Below are positions 26,970 to 37,108 of a stretch of DNA of 64,000 nucleotides, in pieces; the stretch's first letter is position 1; each line of letters opens with the position of its first letter. A program made the translations under genes and the position numbers. The stretch is from Nitrospinota bacterium (GTDB taxonomy: Bacteria; Nitrospinota; Nitrospinia; Nitrospinales; VA-1), in assembly GCA_009873655.1 (NCBI GenBank), contig WAIB01000001.1, positions 155,468 to 219,467 of the forward strand. The letters run 5' to 3'. The notes under the pieces are model-generated. The model ran no database searches, had not been told where the DNA came from, and saw nothing but the letters and a program-made list of their open reading frames with translations.

Positions 26970-28130
26970 GTGGAGACACAGACCCCGGTGAAACCCCTTC
27001 GACCTTTCATATTTTCCACAATCATTGTGCTGATTTTTTTTGGTTTTCTGGAAACGGTTTTGCGTTTTTCCGGGTTTCAACCAACCATTCGCTTTAAAAA
27101 GTATGACTTTCCTGCCTGGATGGAAGAACTGGATCCTTTAGTGCTGGCAAAATATCAGGGCTTTGTTGTTGAGCGGGGTTTTGTCAATGAGGATGCGTAT
27201 GCCTATAAACCGGATTTGCGTTATGGATATTTGCTGAAACCCAATCTTGATTTAACCGTTTCAAACTACTCTTCAACGGTGTTTGTAGACAAACTTCCAC
27301 CCTGGAGGATTGAATCGGATTCACAGGGAAATCGCATTTCCAAACGGGGCGCGGTTAATCCTGTTGGGGAGTCCATGGCCATTCATGTGCTTGGAGATTC
27401 CAGCAGCTTTGGCTGGGGTGTCGATTATGAAGATTCTTATCCGCAGCAACTCGCAAAAATATTAAATGATTCTCCCTCTTTATTGAAGGTTATCGTAAAA
27501 AACCACTCGACCCCGGGCTTCACTTCTTTTCAGGGGAGGTTGCTGCTTGAAGACAAAGTGAAAATTAAAAAAGGGGATATTGTTTTAGTTTCCTTTGGGT
27601 TCAACGATTCCTATTCCTCCAGAAACTCAGACCGATCGCGCTTTGAAGCCCGCAACTCAACGGCCGGAAAATTAATATGGGCTTTAAACCGCCTGTTAAT
27701 ATTTAAAGGATTGCGAACCCTGATTCACAATTTGCCGGATCTAAAAACTTCCAAAACAAAAATTACCCGGGTTTCGTTAAAAGAATACCAGGAAAATCTC
27801 GGCATTATTTTTAAAACGATTCTAAATAAAAAAGGAAAACCTCTTTTTTTAAATATATGCAATGGAGAAAAATACCGGGATGCAGCTGAAAAAACTGCGA
27901 AAGTCTTGAACATTCCATTTTTTAATATCCCTGAAGAATTCAAACAGCATTTATCGCAGGCACACACTATTTATCCGGATAAATTTGTAGATTATTTTGA
28001 AGCTTACGGGGAAATGATGGAAAAAGAACCTCGACTTGCATTTTTGTTTCCTGACTATTGCCATCCCAATGCAACTGGACACCGGTTAATAGCTGAAACT
28101 CTCTATAAAGAGAGCAGAATATTAAAATAA
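26970..28130 (+). CDS. Membrane-anchored SGNH-hydrolase family protein
   Basis: 386 residues. An N-terminal membrane anchor (FIFSTIIVLIFFGFLETVL), then an SGNH/GDSL hydrolase core: block I VLGDSSSFGWGVDYEDSYP (nucleophile Ser in GDS), block III VSFGFNDSYS (Gly/Asn), and block V near FPDYCHPNATGH (Asp-x-x-His). Such enzymes deacylate or deacetylate esters, commonly on envelope polysaccharide. GTG start; it follows copA by 11 bases, so it may be transcribed with it, although a functional link with copper is not obvious. Confidence 0.8.
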   Translation: METQTPVKPLRPFIFSTIIVLIFFGFLETVLRFSGFQPTIRFKKYDFPAWMEELDPLVLAKYQGFVVERGFVNEDAYAYKPDLRYGYLLKPNLDLTVSNYSSTVFVDKLPPWRIESDSQGNRISKRGAVNPVGESMAIHVLGDSSSFGWGVDYEDSYPQQLAKILNDSPSLLKVIVKNHSTPGFTSFQGRLLLEDKVKIKKGDIVLVSFGFNDSYSSRNSDRSRFEARNSTAGKLIWALNRLLIFKGLRTLIHNLPDLKTSKTKITRVSLKEYQENLGIIFKTILNKKGKPLFLNICNGEKYRDAAEKTAKVLNIPFFNIPEEFKQHLSQAHTIYPDKFVDYFEAYGEMMEKEPRLAFLFPDYCHPNATGHRLIAETLYKESRILK

Positions 28131-28143
28131 AATTGAATGTGGG

Positions 28144-29898
28144 TTATCGATCAAACCCGGATACCAGGACCTCTCTGTTATAGGCGGCTACCACCTCACC
28201 TCGATTGACCATTCCAATCACCCGTTTGATGTCATTGTTGTGGACGACGGGCAGCTGTTCTACATCCAGCTGGGCAAATAATTCCATCGCCTGGTTTAAA
28301 TTGTTATCAGGAGTGAGTGATTTCACGGGTTTTACTGAAAGGTCATTTGCGACCACAAGATCACCCAGATCTTCTTCAAAAATCATTTCCCGTACCATAT
28401 GAAATGAAAGGATACCGGACATTTCTCCTTTATCGTTGACCACGGGAAAATAAAAATTTTTCGAATAAGAAATGGTTTCAAGGATTTTTCTAAAAGGCAT
28501 TCCTTCAGGGATGTTTGTAACCTCTTTATGCATCACTTCGCTGACTTTAATTGAATTGAGAATAGAAACTTCCCGACCATGCTGGATGTTTATTCCTTCT
28601 TTCAGAAGCTTTTGAATGTAGATCGAATTTTTGGTGAATCCGCGGAATGTCTGGGCGGAAACGATGCAGGTAATCATTATGGGAAGGATGATGGTGTAGT
28701 CATTGGTAAGCTCAAAGAGCATCAATATATTGGTCAAGGGTGCCTGCATTACCGCACCCGCTACCGCACCCATCCCAACAAGCGCATAGGTCTCCGGTGA
28801 AGCGGTTAAGTCTGGATTAATACCATGCACCATGGCCCCGAATGCGGACCCCAGCATGGCTCCTATAAAAAGGGAAGGGGCAAACACTCCACCCAGCCCA
28901 CCCGAACCCAGCGTGACGGAAGTGCTGAAAATTTTTAAAAATATTAGAATAAATGCCATGCCCCATAGCAATTCGCCTGACAGGGCCTTTTCCATAAACT
29001 CATACCCGTTTCCCAGGATGGCGGGAAACCCAATAGAAATCAAACCGACTATCAATCCCCCCAGGGCCGGTTTTAATGGTTTGGGAAGGTTAACTTTGTT
29101 GTCAAAAAAGTCGTGCGACTTGAAATAGAACGAAGTGAACAACCGGGAAACAAGCCCGCACAATAGTCCGAGAAACAGATAAAAAATAATTTCAGAATAA
29201 CTGACAAGCTCGTGAATTGGCACCTGGAAAGTAATTTCGTTTCCTTCCAAAGCCCTCCCTGTTGCTGTGCCGATTACGGAAGCGACAATGATGGGGCTGA
29301 AAGTGTGAATCGCGAAATCGCCGAGTATGATTTCAAGAGAAAATAAAACTCCTGCCAGAGGGGCATTGAAAGAGGCTGCGATCCCCGCGGCTGCACCACA
29401 ACCCACCAAAACCCTTACCCGCTCTCTGGATAAGTGAAAAAGGTTTCCCAATGCCGAGCCAACCGCCGACCCGATTTGTACAGTAGGGCCTTCACGCCCT
29501 GCCGAGCCGCCGGAGCCAATGGTTAAAGCGGATGTGGTTGAGCAGGTGATAAGAGTTCGCTTGCGGATTTTTCCCGCTTTCAATGCTACCGCGTGCATGA
29601 CCCGGTGGACCCCGTTTTCTTTCACAGCATCGGGGAAGAAATGGCAGATAATTCCGGTAAAAATACCCCCGAACATGGGCATGAGCGGTAAGAGAAAAGG
29701 CAATGCCGTTCCGGTGATTCCCAGCAGGGACAACCCTTCAGAGGAAAAAACATTGCCAAAAAATTCAATCATCCATCGGAAAGCGGTGGAGGCCAAACCG
29801 GATACGAAGCCGATCAAAGCAGCCAGGATCAGCATATTGTGGTCTTGCATCAGGTAGGCTTTGACCTTATCTTGAATTATGTCCAGTTTTGATTCCAC
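28144..29898 (-). CDS. ClC-type chloride channel/antiporter with two CBS domains
   Basis: About 584 residues. The ClC core has the selectivity motifs GSGGSAGREGPTVQIG (with the gating glutamate of REGP), GSGGLGGVFAPSLFIGA and AVMQAPLTNILMLFELT. Two CBS domains (about 455-580) follow and probably sense adenine nucleotides. I start at GTG 29898 because a good promoter (TGGTCA/17/TATAAT, 29932-29960) lies inside the longer frame that would begin with TTG at 29961. It moves chloride or exchanges it for protons. Convergent with the SGNH gene. Confidence 0.9.
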   Translation of the reverse strand: MESKLDIIQDKVKAYLMQDHNMLILAALIGFVSGLASTAFRWMIEFFGNVFSSEGLSLLGITGTALPFLLPLMPMFGGIFTGIICHFFPDAVKENGVHRVMHAVALKAGKIRKRTLITCSTTSALTIGSGGSAGREGPTVQIGSAVGSALGNLFHLSRERVRVLVGCGAAAGIAASFNAPLAGVLFSLEIILGDFAIHTFSPIIVASVIGTATGRALEGNEITFQVPIHELVSYSEIIFYLFLGLLCGLVSRLFTSFYFKSHDFFDNKVNLPKPLKPALGGLIVGLISIGFPAILGNGYEFMEKALSGELLWGMAFILIFLKIFSTSVTLGSGGLGGVFAPSLFIGAMLGSAFGAMVHGINPDLTASPETYALVGMGAVAGAVMQAPLTNILMLFELTNDYTIILPIMITCIVSAQTFRGFTKNSIYIQKLLKEGINIQHGREVSILNSIKVSEVMHKEVTNIPEGMPFRKILETISYSKNFYFPVVNDKGEMSGILSFHMVREMIFEEDLGDLVVANDLSVKPVKSLTPDNNLNQAMELFAQLDVEQLPVVHNNDIKRVIGMVNRGEVVAAYNREVLVSGFDR

Positions 29899-29931
29899 AG
29901 GTTCTTTTCGCCGATGGGGATAAAATTTAAT

Positions 29932-29960
29932 ATTATAAAGAAAGTGGCTTTTGATGACCA
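29932..29960 (-). promoter_or_regulatory. Sigma70-type promoter of the ClC gene
   Basis: TGGTCA (4 of 6) and TATAAT (6 of 6) separated by 17 bases on the minus strand. The expected start near 29925 leaves a 27-base leader before the GTG at 29898 and excludes the longer TTG start. Confidence 0.5.
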
Positions 29961-30039
29961 ATGTATTATATCGGGACAGTTCTCGGGCTTTATGATATGC
30001 TTCTGCAAATTTATTTTCGTTACGGATAGAGCTCTTTAA

Positions 30040-30705
30040 ATGGCACAGGAAAATCCCGAAGTAATAATTGCTCCCTCAATTCTTTCCGCTGATTTTGGTC
30101 GACTGAACGATGAGATAAAGGCAGTCGAACAGGCAGGAGCGGACTGGATCCATGTAGATGTGATGGATGGGCATTTTGTTCCTAATATAACCATTGGGCC
30201 GGCAGTGGTGGAATCTGTTCGCAAGGCAACCGAGCTGCCTTTGGATGTGCATTTGATGATTGAAAATGCGGATTGTTATATTAAAGATTTCGTCAATGCC
30301 GGGTCGGATATCATCACGGTCCATGTGGAAGCGTGTCCTCACCTGAACCGGACCATTCAACTGATAAAGGAGCAAAAGGTCAGGGCTGGGGTGGTCCTCA
30401 ATCCGGCTACCCCCCTTTCTTCGCTTGAAGAAATCCTGCATGAGATTGATATGGTTTTATTGATGTCGGTAAACCCGGGATTCGGAGGACAGGCCTTTAT
30501 TCCTTCCATGCTTGACAAAATTCAAAACCTGAATGATGTTATGTGCCATTATGAAAATCCAATTGAGCTGGAAGTCGATGGCGGTATAAAAGCCGAAAAT
30601 GCTGGAGAAATCAAGCAGGCAGGGGCCAGCGTGTTGGTTGCAGGCTCCGCTATTTTCAACGCAAAAGATTATAAAAAGGCCATTGAGGCCTTACGGGAAG
30701 CCTAG
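30040..30705 (+). CDS. rpe: Ribulose-phosphate 3-epimerase
   Basis: 221 residues, TIM-barrel epimerase. IAPSILSADFGRLNDEI, WIHVDVMDGHFVPNITIGP, LDVHLMI, MSVNPGFGGQAFIP and LEVDGGI are all intact, including the metal-binding His and the two catalytic aspartates. It interconverts ribulose 5-phosphate and xylulose 5-phosphate in the pentose phosphate or Calvin cycle. Single gene. Confidence 0.96.
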   Translation: MAQENPEVIIAPSILSADFGRLNDEIKAVEQAGADWIHVDVMDGHFVPNITIGPAVVESVRKATELPLDVHLMIENADCYIKDFVNAGSDIITVHVEACPHLNRTIQLIKEQKVRAGVVLNPATPLSSLEEILHEIDMVLLMSVNPGFGGQAFIPSMLDKIQNLNDVMCHYENPIELEVDGGIKAENAGEIKQAGASVLVAGSAIFNAKDYKKAIEALREA

Positions 30706-31077
30706 GGGTAATCTTGTGCGGGCTTGAAAACCTTTACGGCTTGTTATTTCCAAAGTGACCGGGTTTATAAATCATTGCGGCTCCCCCCTGATCCTTTATT
30801 TATCCCTGTAAATTATTGATTTCCTAATGATTATTCTTAAAAACGGTGCCGGTATATTGAAAGAATATTTTTCTTAACCCAGGCTCAGGCCTTAAAACGG
30901 CTCTAAAGTTTTTAAACAGGGAAATACAGGTCTTTTTTGGTGAGGAACCACTATTCCCCTTGTATTCCGTGGTCTAAAAAGGATAAACTTAGAAAAATCA
31001 ATAGAATTTAAACACATTTTGCTCCGACAGGACAATTTGTCGGGGTTGTTTTCCAAATATTGCGGAGGGTATGAACT
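30706..31077. other. Intergenic region before tatA
   Basis: 372 bases with no protein-like frame. A short hairpin CCGACA (31024-31029)/TGTCGG (31038-31043) lies 35 bases before the tatA start and GGAGGG precedes the ATG, so tatA appears to have its own leader. I recognised no structured RNA. Confidence 0.45.
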
Positions 31078-31455
31078 ATGATGGGAATTGGGTTTCCTGA
31101 ATTGATGGTTATATTAATCATCATAATGATTATTTTTGGAGCGGGAAAACTTCCCGAAATTGGCAGTGCTTTTGGTAGAAGCATTAAGAACTTCAAATCC
31201 TCCATGAAAGAGGCACAGGAAGAAGATGAAGCCGCTCAAGTAGAAGAGGGGCAACAGGCTTCCATTGAAGAAGGGCAAGAAGCTCCCTCACAAGAAAACC
31301 TGACAGAGGAAGAAAAAGAAGCAATTGCGCGGAAAAAGGCCCAGGAAGAAGGCGAGGCTAAAGACCTGGCTATGAAAGAGGCTGCCGACAATTTTACGGC
31401 CTCATTACCCCGAAAAGGCTCCTATGATTTTAGTAAGGACCAGGAAAAAGGTTAA
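31078..31455 (+). CDS. tatA: Sec-independent translocase TatA/TatB-type subunit
   Basis: 125 residues. One N-terminal membrane helix ([25 protein letters not shown]) with the FGxxKLPE hinge and an amphipathic helix ([17 protein letters not shown]) is diagnostic. The rest is an unusually long, acidic Glu/Gln/Ala-rich tail (about residues 45-110). It forms the pore of the twin-arginine exporter for folded proteins. A terminator follows. tatC is not in the window. Two ATG codons are adjacent; either could start. Confidence 0.92.
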   Translation: MMGIGFPELMVILIIIMIIFGAGKLPEIGSAFGRSIKNFKSSMKEAQEEDEAAQVEEGQQASIEEGQEAPSQENLTEEEKEAIARKKAQEEGEAKDLAMKEAADNFTASLPRKGSYDFSKDQEKG

Positions 31456-31471
31456 GTTTTAAATAATTAAA

Positions 31472-31507
31472 AAAAGCCCCGTGCTCAAAGCACGGGGCTT
31501 TTTTGTT
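31472..31507. terminator. Bidirectional intrinsic terminator after tatA
   Basis: Perfect 14-bp stem AAAAGCCCCGTGCT/AGCACGGGGCTTTT with a CAA loop, T-run on the plus strand and a mirrored one on the minus strand. It ends tatA and also the convergent 106-residue gene. Confidence 0.93.
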
Positions 31508-31543
31508 TTAAAATTCTGAAATCTCCAGATCGTCCTGGATTAC

Positions 31544-31864
31544 TTATTCTTCATCGTATTTCCAGGGCTCTTTCAGGTTGTCAGTAGTCCAAACAGTCAA
31601 CCCATCCATATCTTTATAGATTCCTCGGGTAAAAAAATTAAAGGGGTCAAAAAAACGAACCCCTTTTTCTGGATCGATTTCGAAGTTTACTTTTTCTTTT
31701 TGGATAGGGTGGGATTTGCATTCCAAAAACTTTTCTCCATCCACTTCGGAAAGGCTGAAAATTTCTTCAATGATATCTGCAGGGTATTGTCCCGAATCCA
31801 CCACCTGTTTGACCTTCTCCATTATGGCTTCTACTTTTTCTTTATCTAAATGATGCATCTTCAT
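31544..31864 (-). CDS. Hypothetical acidic protein (106 aa)
   Basis: 106 residues, soluble. A helical N-terminal half (LDKEKVEAIMEKVKQVVDSG) is followed by a probable beta region (KVNFEIDPEKGVRFFDPFNFF) and an aromatic, acidic tail. Not recognised. Protein-like composition and a shared bidirectional terminator support it being real. No close neighbours on the same strand. Confidence 0.6.
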   Translation of the reverse strand: MKMHHLDKEKVEAIMEKVKQVVDSGQYPADIIEEIFSLSEVDGEKFLECKSHPIQKEKVNFEIDPEKGVRFFDPFNFFTRGIYKDMDGLTVWTTDNLKEPWKYDEE

Positions 31865-32055
31865 AGCTTTTAACGCTCGCCAAAAATTGTAAGTACAAAA
31901 GCCAAATTATAGCTTAACTGATTCAATAAGGCCAGTTTGTGCTTCACTCATATAAAATAAGAGTTTACAAATTATTGAGACTTATATAGGGTTGTATTCC
32001 GAAAGCGGTTTTTTTTATCTCGAGTTTGTAGAAATCCTATTCCTTAATTCTCACC

Positions 32056-34035
32056 TTGAACCAGCCGGTTTTAAAAAACAAATCCCCTGCTTCCAGTTAT
32101 TTTTACTTTGTTTTGATATTAACGGGTTTGGCAGTGGCGGTTCGCTTGCCAGGAATCGGAGTGCCCCTGTTAGGGGATGAAGCAACTACTTTCTGGGAAC
32201 ATGCTTCTTCCTCTTTTTATACTTTGTTTTCGCAATACAACGGACCCAATCAGCATTCGTTTTTTTCATTTCTCTCCAATACTTCAATGCAAATTTTTGG
32301 CGAAAACGAAATCAGTTTTCGTCTTCCTTCTTTTTTCGCCGGTGTGCTGGTCATTCCATTGACCTGGTTTGCCGGCCGGCAGCTTTTGCTTTCGCCCCAG
32401 GTTTCCCTTTTGGCGGCTTTTTTGGTTGGCTTTTCAATGCCTTTATTTGAGCAATCGCAGCAGGGAAGAGGGTATACCCTGACTGTGGCACTTGGACTGG
32501 TCGTCTTTTTAACCGGGAAGAAAATGTTGTCAGAAAATTATGACTGGAGATTCCTGCTGGGATTTATTCTTTCAGGCTTTTGCATGGTTTTAACCCTGCC
32601 CAGCAATATTTATTTCCTGGCAGCTTGTGGAGCTTTTTTGCTGGCCGATTTTTGGTTGGAAAATAAAAGTGGGAATAATTTCGGAAAAATATTGGTAAAG
32701 AGTTTACCCATTTTATTTTTGGGGGGGATTGCTGTCATATATCTATTTTCTGTTTATGATGACCTCCAGCGCGGGCTCGAGGCCTATCGTTTTTATGCAA
32801 AAACAATGGAAGGGCTTGCTTCTCTTGAGCCTACCCTTATGCGATCTTTGGAAATATTTCCACATTTGGCCAAACCGTGGGGCATTCCTCTGTGTTTGAT
32901 TTTCCTTTTTGGGTTTTGGAAGTTGAAGAAACCTGTCCTTCTTTTAATATTTATTTTACCCCTGATTTTCAATCTGATTTCAGGCATTCAGGGTCCACCC
33001 CGATCCTACTATTATTGGGTTCCCTTTTTTATGCTGGTTTCGGCAAATGGATTGGTTTTTATTTACAACTGGATGGCTTTATGGATCCCGCAAAAATTTA
33101 ACAAGGTAATATTTGCTGTTTTTTCTGTGGTTTTAATTTTTAACCCACTGATCTCACTGAAAAATTATTTTGAACATCGCTTTGAATCAAAATTTGTGAA
33201 AATGGAAGAGGGCCAGGATGCCATTCGTTACCTGGAGAATTCACCAAAGGATTATTTATTTGTCATTCCCTGGGAGGATCGGGTTCTGCGGTATTATACC
33301 GAGAAAAGAGTTGCGGATAATATGATGAACATTGTTCAGAATGGAGGATTGAAGAAAATAATATTTTTGGGGCACAAATCACTCCCTCCCGAAAAAATTG
33401 TCATTGCCGGATTATTCTCCGAAACCGCCTTTTTGCCTGAATATTTTAATCTGGTAGATCAAAAAGGAAGTCTTAATTTTTACGATTTTAATTTTGAAAT
33501 CACTAAAATTTTTCCTTTGGAAAAGGGTTTTAATTTCCAAAACCTGTTGAATAATATTGTTCCGCCGGGAATTAAAATGAGCAAGGAGTCAAAACATAAA
33601 TTTGTCGGAAAGGAATCTTTGAAAATTGAAGGCACGGATTCTCCGGTTCACATAATTTCTAAATTTCTTATGACAGTTAATCTGCCCCCGGGAAAAGCTT
33701 TTGTTTTTTACCTTTATGCCAGCAAGTTAGAGCAGAAATCCAGGGCGGGACTTATGGCTTCAAGGGCAAAAAGGGGGAACACTGATAGCGTAAACTTTTT
33801 GTATGGGATATTTCGTGAGGAAAACGGTAGCCTGCAGTGGGAGCCTGAACATCCTTACCGAAACTTTAGAGTGAATACAAAAAGAAAAGATTATTTTTAT
33901 TGGCAAATAATAATGATAACCAGCCCCATTGAGGTAGGCCTGAATCAATTTAAAGAGGCTATAAAGGTTCAAAATGAAACCAGTTATTTTGATGCCATGC
34001 AGGCTTACATTCTTCACTCCACAAAATTTGAATGA
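32056..34035 (+). CDS. GT-C fold glycosyltransferase (family 39/PMT-like)
   Basis: 659 residues with about ten to twelve membrane helices in the first 370 residues and a long soluble C-terminal domain. The first periplasmic loop has the catalytic acidic pair LLGDEATTFW, and the second part shows QSQQGRGYTLTVAL, as in ArnT/PMT-type enzymes that use polyprenyl-phosphate sugars. It probably glycosylates a lipid or protein on the outer face of the inner membrane. TTG start with no clear ribosome binding site, so the start is uncertain. Convergent with nuoN. Confidence 0.8.
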   Translation: MNQPVLKNKSPASSYFYFVLILTGLAVAVRLPGIGVPLLGDEATTFWEHASSSFYTLFSQYNGPNQHSFFSFLSNTSMQIFGENEISFRLPSFFAGVLVIPLTWFAGRQLLLSPQVSLLAAFLVGFSMPLFEQSQQGRGYTLTVALGLVVFLTGKKMLSENYDWRFLLGFILSGFCMVLTLPSNIYFLAACGAFLLADFWLENKSGNNFGKILVKSLPILFLGGIAVIYLFSVYDDLQRGLEAYRFYAKTMEGLASLEPTLMRSLEIFPHLAKPWGIPLCLIFLFGFWKLKKPVLLLIFILPLIFNLISGIQGPPRSYYYWVPFFMLVSANGLVFIYNWMALWIPQKFNKVIFAVFSVVLIFNPLISLKNYFEHRFESKFVKMEEGQDAIRYLENSPKDYLFVIPWEDRVLRYYTEKRVADNMMNIVQNGGLKKIIFLGHKSLPPEKIVIAGLFSETAFLPEYFNLVDQKGSLNFYDFNFEITKIFPLEKGFNFQNLLNNIVPPGIKMSKESKHKFVGKESLKIEGTDSPVHIISKFLMTVNLPPGKAFVFYLYASKLEQKSRAGLMASRAKRGNTDSVNFLYGIFREENGSLQWEPEHPYRNFRVNTKRKDYFYWQIIMITSPIEVGLNQFKEAIKVQNETSYFDAMQAYILHSTKFE

Positions 34036-34065
34036 AAAACCTGCTAAATTTAAATCAGGATGGGA

Positions 34066-35505
34066 CTAGTTCAGGCCAGTCAGGGCGATGATGGGGTCCG
34101 GGTAAATACCCAGTTCGATCGTTCCAATGATTCCGATAATTACTACAAACAGTGTCATGGGTGTCATTGATATTTGAAATTCGCCTGCCGGCTCTTTCAT
34201 ATACATGAAGACCACCACTTTCAAGTAGTAATAAAAGGAAATAGCGCTATTGAGAACGGCAATGATAACAAGTGTTACAAAACCTTCCTCAATGGCTGCG
34301 CTGAAAATATAAAATTTAGCTACGAATCCTGCAAAAGGCGGAAGCCCTCCCAGGGAGAGGAGAAAAACCGTCATGCTCAATGCCAGTACGGGATGCTTGT
34401 AGGCTAATCCTGAATAGTTTTCCATTTCCAGGTTTTCTTCGCCTTTTCTTCCCAATAAAATAATAATTCCGAATGCGCCAAACGTGGTGAAAGCATAGGT
34501 CAGCATATAAAACAGGAGACCCGATCCAGCCATGGCGCTTTTGGCAATGACAGCAATAAGAAGGTAGCCCGCATGTGAGATACTGGAAAAAGCCAGCATC
34601 CTTTTTATATTGGTCTGCATAATGGCGCCGAGGTTACCGACAAACATACTGAGGACAGCCACAATGCACAATAAAATTTCCCAGTTTGCGGCCATATTGG
34701 GAATTGCTTCCGTGAAGACCCGGAAGAAGGCTGCAAATGCCGCTGCTTTGGGTCCCACAGCCATAAACGCCGTAACGGGGGTGGGCGAGCCATGATAAAC
34801 ATCCGGGGCCCACATATGAAATGGAACGGCAGCGACTTTGAAACCAAATCCAATCACCAGTAAAACAATTCCCATTAACAGCAGGGGGCTTGAGGGCGCG
34901 CCTTCTGCCTTTATGAATTCGGCAATCTTAAAAAGGTTGGTACTGCCTGTTGAACCGTAAATCAATGTCATTCCATATAAAAGGAACCCGGTTGCAAACG
35001 CTCCCAAAAGAAAGTATTTGAGAGCCGCTTCGTTGGATACGGGATCATCTCTTCTGAAACCAGCCAGAACATAAAGGCAGATGGATACGATTTCAATTCC
35101 AAGAAAAATCATGATCATGTCCGTGGAAGATGCAAGAACTATCATCCCCACGGTGCAGAGAAGGATCAGGGCATAATATTCCCCGGCTTTCATTCCCTTA
35201 CGTTCGTTGTACTCAGCGGAAAGTAAAATGGCTAATGCGGAACTAAGAGTGAATATGCAGGTGAAAAAGATGGAAAGATGGTCGACGATATAACTGTCCG
35301 TAAACGCAAATGCAGGAAGGGGATGCTTTGCAAACGCACTGATCGCGGTCATCAATAACCCCACGAGACTGACGAACATCAGTAACGTTTTATTTTTTCC
35401 TGCCCACAGATCCAGCACCAGGACCCCCATGGCAAAAACGCTGAGCACAAGGACAGGCGCCAGGGCGATCAGGTCAATAGATTCGGGTGCGTGTATCGGT
35501 TCCAC
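34066..35505 (-). CDS. nuoN: NADH-quinone oxidoreductase subunit N
   Basis: 479 residues, about 14 membrane helices, antiporter-like subunit of complex I. KVAAVPFHMWAPDVYHGSPTPVTAFMA, with the conserved lysine and proline kinks, and KYFLLGAFATGFLLYGMTLIYG are family hallmarks. Last gene of the cluster, ten bases after nuoM. Proton-pumping membrane arm. Confidence 0.96.
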   Translation of the reverse strand: MEPIHAPESIDLIALAPVLVLSVFAMGVLVLDLWAGKNKTLLMFVSLVGLLMTAISAFAKHPLPAFAFTDSYIVDHLSIFFTCIFTLSSALAILLSAEYNERKGMKAGEYYALILLCTVGMIVLASSTDMIMIFLGIEIVSICLYVLAGFRRDDPVSNEAALKYFLLGAFATGFLLYGMTLIYGSTGSTNLFKIAEFIKAEGAPSSPLLLMGIVLLVIGFGFKVAAVPFHMWAPDVYHGSPTPVTAFMAVGPKAAAFAAFFRVFTEAIPNMAANWEILLCIVAVLSMFVGNLGAIMQTNIKRMLAFSSISHAGYLLIAVIAKSAMAGSGLLFYMLTYAFTTFGAFGIIILLGRKGEENLEMENYSGLAYKHPVLALSMTVFLLSLGGLPPFAGFVAKFYIFSAAIEEGFVTLVIIAVLNSAISFYYYLKVVVFMYMKEPAGEFQISMTPMTLFVVIIGIIGTIELGIYPDPIIALTGLN

Positions 35506-35515
35506 TTTATATTCC

Positions 35516-37102
35516 TCAATTATGGCTGGTCTTTTGCAGCTTTTGGCTCAGTTTAGCCAGTTCGGTTTTTGAAATCAGTGATGCATGGTGCCCTCCGCCT
35601 CCCTGATGGTCTTTAGTGGGACGGAAATTGTCCGGAGAGACTTTGCTGATCAGATGGCTGACGGAAGCATCAAATGTACTCATAAACGGCTTGGGATATA
35701 ACCCAATCCAGAAAATTAAAACCAATAAGGGAACAATCGTAATCAGTTCTCGCATATTGAGATCTTTTAATTTCATATTTTCCGGGTTTTTCAGTTCAAG
35801 GAACATGACCCTTTGAAACATCCAAAGGATATAGCAGGCCGCCAGAATAACCCCTGAGGTGGCGCATGCAGCCCAGATCCCATTTACCTGAAAGATCCCC
35901 ATAAGGACAAGAAACTCTCCCACAAACCCGTTCATACCGGGTAATCCGATGGAGGAAAGGGCCACGATCATAAAACAGACGGCATAGACCGGCATTTGTT
36001 TGGAAAGTCCTCCAAACTCCTTGATCAACCTTGTGTGGCGCCGATCATAAATGACCCCAACCAAAAGGAAGAGGGCTCCTGTGCTGATACCATGGTTGAT
36101 ATTCTGAATGAGGGCTCCCTGTATCCCATATTCATTCAACGCAAAAATGCCAAGCATTACGAAACCGAGATGGCTGACACTGGAATAGGCCACCAGCTTT
36201 TTTAAATCTTCCTGCACCATCGATACCAGGGCTCCATAAACAATTCCAATGATGGATAACCATGCGATAAACGGCATGAAATCATAAGAAGTTTGGGGGA
36301 AGAAAGGTAAGTTGAAGCGCAGGAAGCCATAGGTTCCCATTTTCAGTAAAACCCCGGCCAGGATAACCGAACCTGCAGTCGGTGCTTCCACGTGAGCATC
36401 GGGTAGCCAGGTGTGGAACGGGAACATGGGCACTTTGATTGCAAAGGCAAGAAAGAAGGCCATCCACAGCCACTTCTGGATATCCAGGGGAGCATTGATG
36501 TGTTCTGTTATAAATAGAATATCAGCTGTCGCAACACCCGTGGTTTCTTTAATATGGAAATAGATCCAGATGATAGCTACCAGCATGAGCAGGGAACCGA
36601 CCGCGGTATAAATGAAGAATTTAACCGCCGCATAAATCCGCCGGGGACCGCCCCATACTCCCACGATGATATACATCGGAACCAGCTGGAATTCCCAGAA
36701 CACATAGAACATGAACAGGTCAAGCGAGATGAAGACTCCCAGCATCCCTGTGGAGAGTGCCAGCATGGCCATCATGTATTCACGGATATGCTTTTTGACA
36801 TCCCATGAAGCGATGATACAAATCATCGTCAGGAAAGTCGTCATGACATACAGTAAAAGGGAGATGCCGTCGATCCCTATGTGGTAGTTGATACCCCAGG
36901 ATTCTATCCAGGAAATATTGTACTCAAACTGCATCCTGTGGCTGGAGTTGTCGAAGTTTGTCCACAGGAGAAGCGAGAGTAAAAAATCAGCCGCGGCAAA
37001 AGCAAGTGCAGTTTGCTTGATCGCACCTTCATTCTCCTTCGGTAAAAAGGCGAGAAACAGTGCACCAAAAATCGGCAAAAAAGTAACAAGAGTTAAAAAC
37101 AT
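35516..37102 (-). CDS. nuoM: NADH-quinone oxidoreductase subunit M
   Basis: 528 residues. VFWEFQLVPMYIIVGVWGG contains the TM5 glutamate and KVPMFPFHTWLPDAHVEAPTAGSVILAGVLLKMGTYG the TM7/TM8 lysine region. Antiporter-like proton-pumping subunit. It begins six bases after nuoL ends. The His-rich C-terminal tail (HQGGGGHHA) is an individual feature. Confidence 0.97.
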   Translation of the reverse strand: MFLTLVTFLPIFGALFLAFLPKENEGAIKQTALAFAAADFLLSLLLWTNFDNSSHRMQFEYNISWIESWGINYHIGIDGISLLLYVMTTFLTMICIIASWDVKKHIREYMMAMLALSTGMLGVFISLDLFMFYVFWEFQLVPMYIIVGVWGGPRRIYAAVKFFIYTAVGSLLMLVAIIWIYFHIKETTGVATADILFITEHINAPLDIQKWLWMAFFLAFAIKVPMFPFHTWLPDAHVEAPTAGSVILAGVLLKMGTYGFLRFNLPFFPQTSYDFMPFIAWLSIIGIVYGALVSMVQEDLKKLVAYSSVSHLGFVMLGIFALNEYGIQGALIQNINHGISTGALFLLVGVIYDRRHTRLIKEFGGLSKQMPVYAVCFMIVALSSIGLPGMNGFVGEFLVLMGIFQVNGIWAACATSGVILAACYILWMFQRVMFLELKNPENMKLKDLNMRELITIVPLLVLIFWIGLYPKPFMSTFDASVSHLISKVSPDNFRPTKDHQGGGGHHASLISKTELAKLSQKLQKTSHN

Positions 37103-37108
37103 AATTCC

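Noticed and set aside
30706..31077. Possible structured RNA or riboswitch before tatA
   Set aside because: Only a 6-bp hairpin is evident; no known motif recognised.
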